DNA of 64,000 nt from positions 176,386 through 240,385 of the forward strand of contig JASJDC010000008.1 of NCBI GenBank assembly GCA_030065235.1, in the 5' to 3' direction. The notes under the pieces are model-generated. The model was not told the DNA's origin and did no database searches. It worked only from the letters and a program-made list of their open reading frames with translations. The position numbers and the translations under genes are program-made. This document shows positions 1-8,249 of this stretch, one piece after another. How positions within the stretch are numbered: the first letter of the stretch is position 1; every line of letters starts with the position of its first letter. The stretch is from Alphaproteobacteria bacterium. GTDB taxonomy: Bacteria; Pseudomonadota; Alphaproteobacteria; UBA8366; Aestuariispiraceae.

Positions 1-136
1 GTGGGACCGGCGCGACACGGTATGGGGTTCGGCATCAAGGTGCTTTGCCAGGGTGACCGAGACACCGGCCTCATGACGGCCCCCGATCGGGGACGCGAGG
101 GTGTGTTGACGCAGAGGGGCCTGCCCCTCGAAACGG
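1..136 (+). other. Possible 3' end of an upstream plus-strand gene, not identified
   Basis: No gene can be assigned with confidence here. The strong plus-strand terminator that follows implies a plus-strand transcript arriving from left of the window. One plus-strand frame is open from base 2 and stops at TGA 74-76, which could be the last 24 codons of a truncated gene, but the peptide matches no family I recognise. Confidence 0.2.
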
Positions 137-173
137 CGCCCGGGACTTCTTCGGAGGTCCCGGGCGTCTTTTT
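137..173 (+). terminator. Rho-independent terminator
   Basis: A 13-bp stem (137-149 with 154-166, one G-U pair) is closed by a TTCG tetraloop and followed by TCTTTTT. The T tract is on the plus strand, so it ends transcription coming from the left edge. On the minus strand no T run follows the stem, so it is at best a weak hairpin 34 bases past the pgk stop codon. Confidence 0.9.
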
Positions 174-206
174 GTGTCCTGTCGGAGAGTCGTCGCGCCC
201 GGCCGG

Positions 207-1391
207 CTATTGCTGCAAGGCGGCGACGCCCGGCAGTTCGCGGCCTTCCATCCATTCCAGGAAGGCGCCGCCGGCCGTCGAGACATAGGAGAAATCCGCC
301 AAACAGCCGGCATGGTTCAGGGCCGCGACCGTATCGCCGCCGCCGGCCACCGAGATCAGGTTTCCGGCGCGGCTCAAGGCGGCGGCGGTTTGCGCGACGG
401 CGGTGGTGCCCTGATCAAACGGCGCGATTTCGAAGGCGCCCAGCGGGCCGTTCCAGACCAAGGTGGCGCAGTCCTGCAACTGTGCGGCCAGGTCGCGGGC
501 GCTGTCGGGACCGATATCCAGAATCATCTGATCCGCCGGCACGGCGTCGATCGCGACGATCTCGGCGTCGTCGCGGGGTCCGAAATCGGGCGCGATCGAG
601 GCGTCGGTGGGCAAGGCGATGGCGCAACCCGCCGCCTCGGCTTTGGCGATGATCGCGCGCGCGGTTTCGGCCAGATCGGGTTCGCACAGGCTCTTGCCAA
701 TGGCGACGCCTTTCGCGAACAGGAATGTGTTGGCCATGCCGCCGCCGATGATCAGTAGATCGACCTTGCCCACGAGATTCTCGAGCACGCTGAGTTTCGA
801 TGAGACTTTGGCCCCGCCGACGATCGCCGCGACCGGCCGCTTCGGGGCGCCGAGCGCCGATTCCAGGGCTTCCAGCTCCGCCTGCATGTTGAGGCCCGCG
901 GCGGCGGGCAACAGTTTCGCTAAACCGTGCGTCGAGGCGTGCGCGCGATGCGCGGCCGAGAAGGCGTCATTGACATAGATCTCGCCCAAGGCGGCGAGGT
1001 CGGCGGCGAAACCCGGATCGTCGGCCTCCTCGCCGGCATGGAACCGCAGATTCTCTAGCAACACCGCGCCTGGGGCCGCCGCAATAACCGACGCCGCCGC
1101 CTCGCCAATACAGTCCGGTGCGAAGCGCACGTCCGAAGCCAGCGCCGCCTGAAGGGCCTCGGTGACGGGCTTCAACGACATCTCCGCGACGCGCCTACCC
1201 TTGGGCCGGCCGAAATGCGACAGCACGACGGGTTGGCCGCCTTTATCCAGGATCGCTTGCAGTGTGGGGATCAGCCGGTCGATCCGTGTTGAGTCGCTGA
1301 CCGCGCCGTTCTCCATCGGCACGTTCAGGTCGCCGCGAACCAGGACGGTTTTCCCGGCGAGATCTAGACGATCCAGGGTTAGAAAAGACAT
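207..1391 (-). CDS. pgk: Phosphoglycerate kinase
   Basis: Catalyses the reversible transfer of phosphate between 1,3-bisphosphoglycerate and ADP in cytoplasmic glycolysis and gluconeogenesis. The 394-residue length is normal for bacterial Pgk. The N-terminal substrate-binding motif [10 protein letters not shown] is at about residues 16-25, followed by the basic patch SHFGRPKG. The C-terminal nucleotide-binding half contains a GGGDT motif near residue 350. ATG start. It stands alone: no gap, tkt or fba gene is next to it in this window, and the left-hand neighbour seems to run the other way. Confidence 0.97.
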   Translation of the reverse strand: MSFLTLDRLDLAGKTVLVRGDLNVPMENGAVSDSTRIDRLIPTLQAILDKGGQPVVLSHFGRPKGRRVAEMSLKPVTEALQAALASDVRFAPDCIGEAAASVIAAAPGAVLLENLRFHAGEEADDPGFAADLAALGEIYVNDAFSAAHRAHASTHGLAKLLPAAAGLNMQAELEALESALGAPKRPVAAIVGGAKVSSKLSVLENLVGKVDLLIIGGGMANTFLFAKGVAIGKSLCEPDLAETARAIIAKAEAAGCAIALPTDASIAPDFGPRDDAEIVAIDAVPADQMILDIGPDSARDLAAQLQDCATLVWNGPLGAFEIAPFDQGTTAVAQTAAALSRAGNLISVAGGGDTVAALNHAGCLADFSYVSTAGGAFLEWMEGRELPGVAALQQ

Positions 1392-1699
1392 GTCTGCGGC
1401 TCCAGTGATATCGGGGACGGCGGCGCGGCCCCTGTGCGTCCGTTGTAACGGCGGTTGCGATATGATTGGTTAGTTCGACGCGTTATATCGTGGGTTGGCG
1501 CCGAATGGGAGAGCGATTGTCCGGCCAAGCTGGCGGCCGGGTCTGGGCGTCGTTCGGCGATACATCCAAACAAAGGCCGTGCACCAGGGTCGAGAAACGG
1601 ACGGTGATGGCGGTAGGTTGCGACATGGATCGAAACAAAAGCGAAAACGCATCGGCCTATGCCGGCCGTATCCTTTCACGGCGGCGGATGTAGCGCGCG
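1392..1699. promoter_or_regulatory. Divergent intergenic region between pgk and GDP-fucose synthase
   Basis: 308 bases hold the promoters of two divergent genes. On the minus strand a TATAAC hexamer about 90 bases before pgk is a possible -10 element, without a good -35. A short GC-rich inverted repeat (CGGCC / GGCCG) lies near 1520-1540. No coding sequence here looks real, and nothing else stands out. Confidence 0.4.
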
Positions 1700-2650
1700 A
1701 TGGACCGATCGGCGAGAGTTTTTGTCGCTGGGCACACCGGGTTGGTGGGTGGGGCGATTGAGCGGCGGCTGCGCGAAGACGGGTACGCCAACCTGATCCT
1801 GCGACGCCGGGCCGAAATGGACCTAACGCGGCAGGCCGAGGTCGACGCTTTTTTCGCAGCCGAACGTCCCGAGGCGGTGATTCTCGCCGCTGCGCGCGTT
1901 GGCGGCATTCAGGCGAATGATCGGTTCAGCGGCGACTTCATCCGCGACAACCTGCTGATTCAGACCCATGTCATCGACGCCGCTTACCGGAACGGCGTGA
2001 AGAAGCTGATCTTCATGGGGTCGAATTGCATCTATCCGAAACATGCGCCGCAGCCGATCAAGGAAGAGTCCCTGCTGACCGGCCCGTTGGAGCCGACCAA
2101 CCGGGCTTATGCATTGGCCAAGATCGCCGGGGTCGAAATGGCCCAGGCCTATGCGAAGCAATTCGGCTTGGATGCGGTCTGTCTGATGCCGACGAACCTT
2201 TACGGGCCTCGCGATAATTTCCATCTCGAGAACGCCCATGTGCTGCCGGCGCTAATGCACCGCGCGCACTTGGCGAAACAGGCCGGCGCGGATCACCTCA
2301 CGGTCTGGGGCAGCGGAACGCCCATTCGGGAGTTCCTGCATGTTGACGATCTCGCGGACGCGGCGGTCTTTGCGCTCGAGAAGATCCAGGGCGGGCCGGA
2401 CGCGCTCTACAATGTCGGGACCGGCGAGGAGATGAGCATTCGCGCGCTCGCCGAAGCCATATGCGAGACAGTCGGTTTCTCGGGCGAGTTGCGGTTTGAC
2501 AGCAGCAAGCCGGACGGAACGCCCCGCAAATTCTCGGACGCGTCGCGCCTCAACGCACTGGGTTGGAAAGCGACGATCCCTTTCGAGGAAGGGTTGAAAG
2601 CGACCTATCGCTGGTTCTTGGAAAACCAGAACGCGCTGCGGGCGGCGTGA
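1700..2650 (+). CDS. fcl: GDP-L-fucose synthase
   Basis: Converts GDP-4-keto-6-deoxy-D-mannose to GDP-L-fucose by epimerisation and NADPH-dependent reduction, supplying fucose for surface polysaccharide. It is an extended short-chain dehydrogenase of 316 residues, the usual length. The Rossmann motif GHTGLVGG is at about residues 11-18, family motif AARVGGI follows, and the catalytic set is SNCIYP (Ser) with YALAK (Tyr-x-x-x-Lys). ATG start has no strong ribosome binding site. The partner GDP-mannose 4,6-dehydratase (gmd), usually adjacent, is not in the window. Also called wcaG. Confidence 0.95.
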   Translation: MDRSARVFVAGHTGLVGGAIERRLREDGYANLILRRRAEMDLTRQAEVDAFFAAERPEAVILAAARVGGIQANDRFSGDFIRDNLLIQTHVIDAAYRNGVKKLIFMGSNCIYPKHAPQPIKEESLLTGPLEPTNRAYALAKIAGVEMAQAYAKQFGLDAVCLMPTNLYGPRDNFHLENAHVLPALMHRAHLAKQAGADHLTVWGSGTPIREFLHVDDLADAAVFALEKIQGGPDALYNVGTGEEMSIRALAEAICETVGFSGELRFDSSKPDGTPRKFSDASRLNALGWKATIPFEEGLKATYRWFLENQNALRAA

Positions 2651-2665
2651 GGGGCGCGGTGTCGC

Positions 2666-3172
2666 TCACAGCGCCGTCGGTCGCGTGCGACGATAGCGCT
2701 GAACCGTCACCGGCGTCCCGAACATCATATCCGCCGCTGACTCTCGCTCCAGCCTAAATCCGAACGAATCGTAGAGCCGGACGGCGGCGTCCAATCCGAC
2801 GAACGTGTCCAGGACGATTTCGCGATAGCCGGTCCGGTCGGCGAAATCGATCGCCTCGCGCATCATGCCGCCGCCAAGGCCTTGGCCGCGCGTCGCGTCA
2901 GACAAGATGAACCAGCGCAGCTTGGCCTCATTGAAGGAGTCCTTTTGGGCCTGGCCGTCGATGATCAGCGAGCCTTCGACTTGGCCCGTGTCCGAGACGG
3001 CGCAGAGCGCCAGATCGCGCTTCGGATCATAGCGCTGGGCGAACTCCGCGATCCCCGCGGCGACAAGGCTTTCGAATTCGAGACCGAACCCCCAATTCTC
3101 GGCGTAATAGGCGCCGTGCAGAGCGACAATCCGGCCCAGGGCCCCTGGCCGAAACCCGTGCTCGACGATCAT
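2666..3172 (-). CDS. GNAT family N-acetyltransferase
   Basis: A 168-residue acetyl-CoA-dependent acyltransferase of unknown substrate. The acetyl-CoA pyrophosphate loop is seen as RGQGLGGGMM, preceded by the beta-4 strand LRWFIL and followed by a C-terminal segment AAVRLYDSFGF typical of GNAT enzymes. The frame is open further upstream, but ATG at 3172 is chosen because GGAGAGAG lies just before it and the upstream residues are not GNAT-like. It converges on the GDP-fucose synthase gene with a 15-base gap. Related proteins are often annotated as MarR-associated acetyltransferases; no MarR domain is present here. Confidence 0.85.
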   Translation of the reverse strand: MIVEHGFRPGALGRIVALHGAYYAENWGFGLEFESLVAAGIAEFAQRYDPKRDLALCAVSDTGQVEGSLIIDGQAQKDSFNEAKLRWFILSDATRGQGLGGGMMREAIDFADRTGYREIVLDTFVGLDAAVRLYDSFGFRLERESAADMMFGTPVTVQRYRRTRPTAL

Positions 3173-3320
3173 GCGTTCTCTCTCCTCGCCGTCTAGGTCA
3201 GTTTGATCGAAGTCAAGGCGATGTGGCGATATTGGTCCCATTGTCGAAGGAAGACAAAATTCCTCTCGCATTCTTTTGCGCCGTCGCACGCGACACTCGG
3301 CGCGGGAAAGGACCGTTGAT

Positions 3321-4160
3321 ATGAGCTTGGCCACCATTCTTGTCCATGTGGACGACACCGATCGCGGCGACCGCTGCGCCGTGCTGGCCGCTGCGCTGGC
3401 GGAAACCCATGACGCCCATCTGACCGGATTGGGGGTCAAGCCGCCAATGTCGATGCCCGGCTATGCGGCCTATCAGATGCCGGCGGAAGTGTTCGAGATC
3501 TACGATCAGGATCAGAATCGGCTGATCGAAGCGGCGAAGGGCGTCTTCGAGCGCGCCGTGGCGAATGCGGGCCGTCAGGCGCGCGCCAACTGGCGGCAGA
3601 CGACCGGCGATGTCGCCACCTGTCTCGGCCGCTTCGGCCGGCTCGCTGATTTGATCGTCATCGGACAAGAGGGGCCGGAAGGCGAAAGCGCCTATTACGA
3701 GGAAGCGCCGGATCGGGTCGTGCTGGAAGCCGGCCGTCCGGTCCTGATTGCGCCTCATATCGGGGTCTCCGGCACCGTCGGCAAGCGGGTGATGATCGCC
3801 TGGAATGACAGCCGGGAAGCGGCCCGCGCCGTGTCGGACGCCTTGCCGTTCCTGAAAAAGGCCGAGCATGTCGACGTCTTGACGATCAATCCCGAACCGG
3901 CGCCGGAAGGCGAGGCGGATATCCCCGGCGCGGATATCGGTCGGTATCTGTCCGAACACGGCGTGTCGGCGAATGTTTCGCGCACGGTGACCGATAGCGC
4001 CTCGGTCCATGACACGCTGCTCAACCACGCAGCCGACACCAAGGCGGATCTGATCGTTATGGGCGGCTACGGCCATTCCCGCTTGCGGGAATTCGTGCTG
4101 GGCGGCGTCACCCGCAGCATCCTGCGCGAGATGACGGCGCCGGTCTTGATGGCGCACTAA
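3321..4160 (+). CDS. Universal stress protein with two Usp domains
   Basis: A 279-residue cytoplasmic protein made of two tandem UspA domains. The first begins at residue 4 (ATILVHVDD) and the second near residue 150 (KRVMIAWNDS). The second keeps the ATP-binding signature, GGYGHSRLREFVLGG followed by TRSIL; the first domain lacks a clear copy, which is common in tandem proteins. The start at ATG 3321 is preceded by GAAAGGA; an in-frame upstream extension is basic and unlike Usp. Role: probably stress tolerance, exact function unknown. Its promoter shares the 148-base gap with the divergent acetyltransferase gene. Confidence 0.9.
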   Translation: MSLATILVHVDDTDRGDRCAVLAAALAETHDAHLTGLGVKPPMSMPGYAAYQMPAEVFEIYDQDQNRLIEAAKGVFERAVANAGRQARANWRQTTGDVATCLGRFGRLADLIVIGQEGPEGESAYYEEAPDRVVLEAGRPVLIAPHIGVSGTVGKRVMIAWNDSREAARAVSDALPFLKKAEHVDVLTINPEPAPEGEADIPGADIGRYLSEHGVSANVSRTVTDSASVHDTLLNHAADTKADLIVMGGYGHSRLREFVLGGVTRSILREMTAPVLMAH

Positions 4161-4194
4161 AGCTGCGGTTCTCGCTAAGCGATCCGGACAGGGT

Positions 4195-5730
4195 CTAGCT
4201 TGCGATGATCTTGACCAACTCCCCGATCGGCAGCGGTTGACCGGGCGTCATATCGTTGAGCACGCGGAAGGCGCGCTCGTTGAATTCGCCGAACGGCATG
4301 GCCCCGGCCAAGGCGCGCACCGTGTCGCCTTGTTGAGTGCGCGCTGTGATCAGCCGTTTGCCCCGGATCGCCTCCGCCTCGGCGCGCGACAGCCGTCGAA
4401 AGCTGTAAGTCGTGCGTCGATATGCTTCCGACAAAGCGGCGGTTTGATCCACCGGCGAGATGAATTGCAGCCGGAAGACCCGGTCGCCGTCGCCGCGAAT
4501 CGCGACGAAGCGCGCGTCCACCAACTGGCCGTCGCCGCCCCGGCCGCGCGCGGACGCTGTGGCGGCGTCGGCCCCGTTGATCTGCAGCCGCTCCACCTCC
4601 GACAGCGATACGCCGGCCGCCCAATTCCGGGTCAGATAAGCGTCCATCGGGGAACCGGCCCGCGACCGCGCCATATCAAAGACGATCGCGCCGCCATCCC
4701 CGTTCGTCGCGATGACGCGCTGTGGGCTGTTGCGCAGGACGAAGCCCGACGGCACGTCATAGGCGAATCGCAGATCCGGATGCCGAAAGCTTAACCCGTC
4801 GACGACGCCCTCTCGTGGGTCGTCGCCGTAAAGGACGCCGTTGATGGCGCTCATATGCGCGTCGCGCCCGACCAGTGGGTTGTCGATAACCACCGCGTCC
4901 GCCTGCTCCTGTGCGAGACGTACGCGTTCGATGGTGCGCGGGTGGGTCGCCAGAATATCGAATTCGTCGACCGAGCCGGGCGGCCGCCCATTGAACTCGG
5001 CCTGGAACATCGAATGTTCGCGCAGCGTCGCCAGGAACGTCACCGACCCGTCCGGATCGTAGCCCGCACGTGTCATATAGCGAATGCCAAGGCGGTCCGC
5101 CTCCAGCTCTTGGTCCCTGGAATGGCCTTGCAGCACGAGCTGCGCGACCTGCCCCGCGCCGCTGGCGAGTTCGCCGCTCCCGGACAAGACACCCAACAGG
5201 CCGACCCCAACTTGCGCCAATTGCGCCTGGCTGATCCGTTCGGCGGTGTGGCGCGCGGTGATATGTCCGATCTCATGGGCGATGACGCTGGCCAGTTCCG
5301 CCTCGTTCGAGGCGAGCGCGATAAGGCCGCGTGAGACATAGACGTACCCGCCGGGAAGGGCGAAGGCGTTCACAATCGGCGAATTCACGATCGTGAACCG
5401 GTAGGGGAACTCGTACTCTGCGAAGGCGGCGGTTCGGCGACCAATCTCATCGACATAGCGCTGAAGGCGTCGGTCTTCATAGACGCCGCCAAATTGCGCC
5501 ACCAGCTTCGGGTGTTCCCGCGTGCCTATTTCGATATCGTCTTCGAGCGAGTAGAAACCGGTGAAGCTCTGCCGGCCGGTCGCGCGGTTCTGGCTTAGGC
5601 AACCGGTCGCGGCCCCGGCGGCGCAAGCGCAGCCCAGACCCGACAGAAAGCGCCGGCGCGTCGGGACAAGCGTGGATCGGGCGCTTTCATCGCTTGACTG
5701 AAAAAGAGGGGCCCCGTCCGCTCTGTCCAT
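4195..5730 (-). CDS. M48 family zinc metalloprotease, exported lipoprotein
   Basis: A 511-residue periplasmic peptidase resembling BepA/Ste24-type proteins that look after outer-membrane protein quality. The N-terminus has a twin-arginine signal (RRRFLSG, residues 25-31) running into a small-residue stretch and a lipobox-like ATGC ending at Cys 44. The zinc motif HEIGH is at 152-156 and the third ligand is in ELEAD near 208-212. The last 60 residues (from about 452) resemble a LysM-like module. ATG start with GGGGGG upstream. It converges on the stress protein gene. I infer Tat export followed by lipid attachment; neither is proven. Confidence 0.9.
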   Translation of the reverse strand: MDRADGAPLFQSSDESARSTLVPTRRRFLSGLGCACAAGAATGCLSQNRATGRQSFTGFYSLEDDIEIGTREHPKLVAQFGGVYEDRRLQRYVDEIGRRTAAFAEYEFPYRFTIVNSPIVNAFALPGGYVYVSRGLIALASNEAELASVIAHEIGHITARHTAERISQAQLAQVGVGLLGVLSGSGELASGAGQVAQLVLQGHSRDQELEADRLGIRYMTRAGYDPDGSVTFLATLREHSMFQAEFNGRPPGSVDEFDILATHPRTIERVRLAQEQADAVVIDNPLVGRDAHMSAINGVLYGDDPREGVVDGLSFRHPDLRFAYDVPSGFVLRNSPQRVIATNGDGGAIVFDMARSRAGSPMDAYLTRNWAAGVSLSEVERLQINGADAATASARGRGGDGQLVDARFVAIRGDGDRVFRLQFISPVDQTAALSEAYRRTTYSFRRLSRAEAEAIRGKRLITARTQQGDTVRALAGAMPFGEFNERAFRVLNDMTPGQPLPIGELVKIIAS

Positions 5731-6141
5731 GTGACCCCCCGTTTTCCTGAACCCTGTGCGTTTTGATCGTCAGCCCGGCGCTTCACCGACGCCCATAGTG
5801 CCGCTTTTGCGCCGCTCATTTCAACTGCGCGCCGGCGTCAGGGGACGGCGGATCAACGGTTGACCGAAATTGCGATTAGCAACCGACGCTTTGCAATTTG
5901 CAACGCAAAGAGCAACTCTCGAGGCGCTCAAACCGCGTTCTCACAGCGAAAAACAGGGCGGCTGTGAAGATCATCGAGCATTAGAGAAGATAAATAAAAG
6001 AGAATTCATACAGTTACCGAACTCTACGCCGCCATACTGCGATTAAATGCCGGCTGGCATGGAACTTGTTTTTGTACTGTCGAAGAAAACAGCAGTAGCA
6101 TGACTGTGCGGGACGCCGCTTGATTGAATTGGGGGAAAGTC
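5731..6141. promoter_or_regulatory. Intergenic region between divergent envelope genes
   Basis: 411 bases, more AT-rich than its surroundings, with no supported gene. It carries a 7-bp inverted repeat TCACAGC / GCTGTGA (5941-5947 and 5961-5967) and a TTTGC / GCAAA repeat near 5890-5910. A possible promoter for the OmpA-like gene is TTGTAC, an 18-base spacer, then TAGCAT, ending about 40 bases before its start codon. All of these are by-eye assignments. Confidence 0.35.
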
Positions 6142-7023
6142 ATGAAAAAACAACGATCGTCGATGTCGACGCTGGTTATTGCGGGCTTCTTGTTGACGGG
6201 TTGCGCTGTGAATACGGCCCAATTGCCCGATATTGCTGAGACGGAGTCGTCGGGGACGGCTTTCGACACTTTCTTGCGGAATGAGTATATCGCCTTGTCC
6301 AATGTCGAAGCGGACGAGTTCGATTGGCGAGACGCCGATACGTTCGCGGCGCGCGCCCTGGCGGCGCATGCGGGCAATTCGCCCGACCCTGAGGAGATTT
6401 CCGCCCGTTCGCTGCCGGAGGACCGCGTCAGATTGATGACGGGCGCACGCGCCCGATTAATGCGCGCTTTCGAAGCGGGCGGACGCGAGGCGAATCCGGC
6501 GCAGGCCGCCGGGGCTCAAGCGGCTTTCGAATGTTGGATGCAGGAGCTGGAGGAGAACCGCCAGCCCGAGGATATCGAAGCCTGTCAAAAGGATTTCATC
6601 TTTCACATGGAGGCCTTGGAAGCGGCCCTGGCGGGCGCGCCGCCGACGGAGCCCGCGCCGGCGGCGGCTCCGGCGCCGGACCCGGATCTGCCAGAGCCGG
6701 TGGTGATCTATTTTGGTTTCGACAGCGCGACCCTGTCGGATGCGGCCGCGGAGAAGGTGCTGGAAGCGGTAAAGGCCTTCGTCCAGGGCGGGGCCAAGAC
6801 GGCCCGCATCGTCGGGCACACCGACACGTCCGGAGATCCCGCTTACAACCGCGCGCTTGCTGAACGTCGGGTGACAGCGGTTAGCGAGGAAATGTCGATC
6901 AACGGCATCGCCGTCGATTCGATCAAGACGCTGTCGATGGGCGAGACGCAGCCGGCGGTCGACGCGGGTGAAGACGCAAAAGAGTTTAGGAACAGACGCG
7001 TGGTGATCTTCTTCGAGAGATAA
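6142..7023 (+). CDS. OmpA family lipoprotein
   Basis: A 293-residue outer-membrane-anchored, peptidoglycan-binding protein. Lipoprotein signal peptide with lipobox LLTGC (Cys near residue 20). A helical middle region (about 40-170) is followed by a Pro/Ala linker (about 173-190) and a C-terminal OmpA domain with GHTDTSG, the helix YNRALAERR and the closing NRRVVI. These residues bind diaminopimelate in the family. ATG 6142 is chosen because GGGGGAAAG sits directly before it; an upstream in-frame TTG is less likely. No porin barrel is present, so this is Pal-like rather than a porin. Confidence 0.9.
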   Translation: MKKQRSSMSTLVIAGFLLTGCAVNTAQLPDIAETESSGTAFDTFLRNEYIALSNVEADEFDWRDADTFAARALAAHAGNSPDPEEISARSLPEDRVRLMTGARARLMRAFEAGGREANPAQAAGAQAAFECWMQELEENRQPEDIEACQKDFIFHMEALEAALAGAPPTEPAPAAAPAPDPDLPEPVVIYFGFDSATLSDAAAEKVLEAVKAFVQGGAKTARIVGHTDTSGDPAYNRALAERRVTAVSEEMSINGIAVDSIKTLSMGETQPAVDAGEDAKEFRNRRVVIFFER

Positions 7024-7062
7024 CCGCACGGCGAAGCTTCGGACGGCGACGTCCGAGGGTTT

Positions 7063-7113
7063 GGTCTCCGTGGTTCAACGCCTCCCGTACCCCCCAGTTG
7101 AGCCACGGGGACC
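7063..7113 (+). repeat. Long hairpin 1 with conserved 17-base loop
   Basis: Two 17-base arms (7063-7079 and 7097-7113) pair along their full length with three G-U pairs and enclose the loop GCCTCCCGTACCCCCCA (7080-7096). The same loop recurs in a second hairpin about 210 bases on. The loop holds two C-rich tracts, CCTCCC and CCCCCC, like the anti-Shine-Dalgarno loops of several alphaproteobacterial small RNAs. It begins 40 bases after the OmpA-like gene stop codon. No T run follows, so it is not a standard terminator. Confidence 0.6.
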
Positions 7114-7181
7114 GTAGCCCTCCGTTTCGTAAGACGCGCTCGGCCAGCTTGGTCGGGACTTGCACTGGCGGCGTGCGCCGC

Positions 7182-7235
7182 CCGATTGAGACGACCCCCC
7201 TCCAACCGTGGACAGGGTCGGGCGGGGACAATCGG
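7182..7235 (+). other. Imperfect two-step hairpin with C-rich loop
   Basis: Outer arms CCGATTG (7182-7188) and CAATCGG (7229-7235) and inner arms CGACCC (7192-7197) and GGGTCG (7215-7220) are exact complements. The loop again contains a C-rich tract (CCCTCC). It lies between the two identical-loop hairpins and may belong to the same RNA. Confidence 0.35.
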
Positions 7236-7272
7236 AACGAGGTTCGGCGGTCCGTTTTGGTCGCCGTACACT

Positions 7273-7327
7273 GGGCTCCCGCGGTTTCTTCGCCTCCCGT
7301 ACCCCCCAGAAGAAGCCGTGGGAGTTC
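7273..7327 (+). repeat. Long hairpin 2 with the same 17-base loop
   Basis: A 19-bp stem (7273-7291 with 7309-7327, using G-U pairs) encloses GCCTCCCGTACCCCCCA at 7292-7308, identical to the loop of hairpin 1. The stem sequence next to the loop differs (TTTCTTC here, TTCAAC in hairpin 1), and both sides have changed together so that pairing is kept. That pattern argues for selection on RNA structure. It ends about 140 bases before the Pmp3-like gene. Confidence 0.6.
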
Positions 7328-7466
7328 TTTCAATTTGCGCCGGCGGCGGACGCATGAGCACAGGGCCAAAGACGCGGAAATCGCCGAACAACGCCATTGC
7401 GGACTGTCGGACAGGCCGATAGCTTTCTCCTCATACAAACGGGAAAAGCCAAAACGGGGAAAAGCA

Positions 7467-7685
7467 ATGCTGCGTCTCATCCTTGCCCTCTTGCTGCCAT
7501 GGCTGGTGTTCTTCACCATCGGAAAACCGATCCAAGGGATCATTTGTTTGCTGCTACAACTGACGCTGATCGGCTGGATTCCCGCTGCGATTTGGGCGGT
7601 CTATGCGCTTAGCCAGTACAATACCGACAAGAAGATCGCCGAAGCGGGGCTTGGCGGCGGTCTGGGCGGCGGCGGCTCGGAATGA
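7467..7685 (+). CDS. Small Pmp3/YqaE-type membrane protein
   Basis: A 72-residue protein with two membrane helices (residues about 2-22 and 27-48) and a Gly-rich C-terminal tail. The segment GKPIQGIICLLLQLTLIGWIPA matches the UPF0057/Pmp3 family, whose members are linked to membrane potential and salt or cold stress. ATG 7467 follows GGGGAAAAGC; longer in-frame extensions run through the hairpin region and are not protein-like. It converges on tadA. The preceding hairpins could lie in its 5' leader. Confidence 0.85.
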   Translation: MLRLILALLLPWLVFFTIGKPIQGIICLLLQLTLIGWIPAAIWAVYALSQYNTDKKIAEAGLGGGLGGGGSE

Positions 7686-7707
7686 GAGGCGTTTTCAGAC
7701 CGGTCGC

Positions 7708-8148
7708 TCAACGGCGCTCCTGGAAAAAGGCGCGCAGCAAGACACGGCTTTCGCTTTCTCGGACGCCGCCGATGATCTCTGGTCGATGATGGCAGGTCGG
7801 TCGGTCGAACACCCGCGCGCCATGCTCAACGCCGCCGCCTTTCGGGTCATAGGCGCCGAAGATCAGGCGCCTTAGCCGAGCGTGGGCGATGGCCCCGGCG
7901 CACATGGCGCAGGGTTCCAGCGTGACAAACAAGTCGCAACCCGTCAGCCGCGACGAACCCAAGGCCGCACCAGCCGCCCGCATCGCCAGGATTTCAGCGT
8001 GTGCCGTGGGGTCCGAGAGTTCCTCGACCCGGTTGCGCGCCTCGGCGACGACCTCCCCCGACGCGTCAGCGACGACCGCCCCGATCGGCGCCTCGCCGGC
8101 GTCGGCGGCCTGGCGCGCCAAGTCCAAGGCGCGGCTCATCGGTTCCAT
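7708..8148 (-). CDS. tadA: tRNA-specific adenosine deaminase
   Basis: Deaminates adenosine 34 of tRNA-Arg(ACG) to inosine, allowing one tRNA to read three arginine codons. 146 residues. The zinc site is complete: HAE at 50-52, with His 50 and catalytic Glu 52, and PCAMC with Cys 80 and Cys 83. ATG start; a second ATG three codons on is possible. Divergent from the pseudouridine synthase gene with a 101-base gap, an arrangement common in Alphaproteobacteria. Confidence 0.96.
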   Translation of the reverse strand: MEPMSRALDLARQAADAGEAPIGAVVADASGEVVAEARNRVEELSDPTAHAEILAMRAAGAALGSSRLTGCDLFVTLEPCAMCAGAIAHARLRRLIFGAYDPKGGGVEHGARVFDRPTCHHRPEIIGGVRESESRVLLRAFFQERR

Positions 8149-8249
8149 AGATTCATCGCTCCATTGCAGTCTGCGCCACAGGGCTTATTCTCGCGCCGCG
8201 CTCGTGCTGTAGCGCAGCCCGACTGATAGCGAAACCGGGAACCGTCCGA

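Noticed and set aside
174..758. Long plus-strand frame opposite pgk
   Set aside because: It is antisense to a clear pgk, Gly/Arg-rich, and a normal by-product of GC-rich codon use. The same applies to long frames opposite uvrB, ileS, pgi and the ATP-grasp gene.
7098..7466. N-terminal extension of the Pmp3-like protein or a separate protein in the hairpin region
   Set aside because: The frame is open but reads as low-complexity Arg/Pro sequence, overlaps strong RNA hairpins, and a good ribosome binding site precedes ATG 7467.
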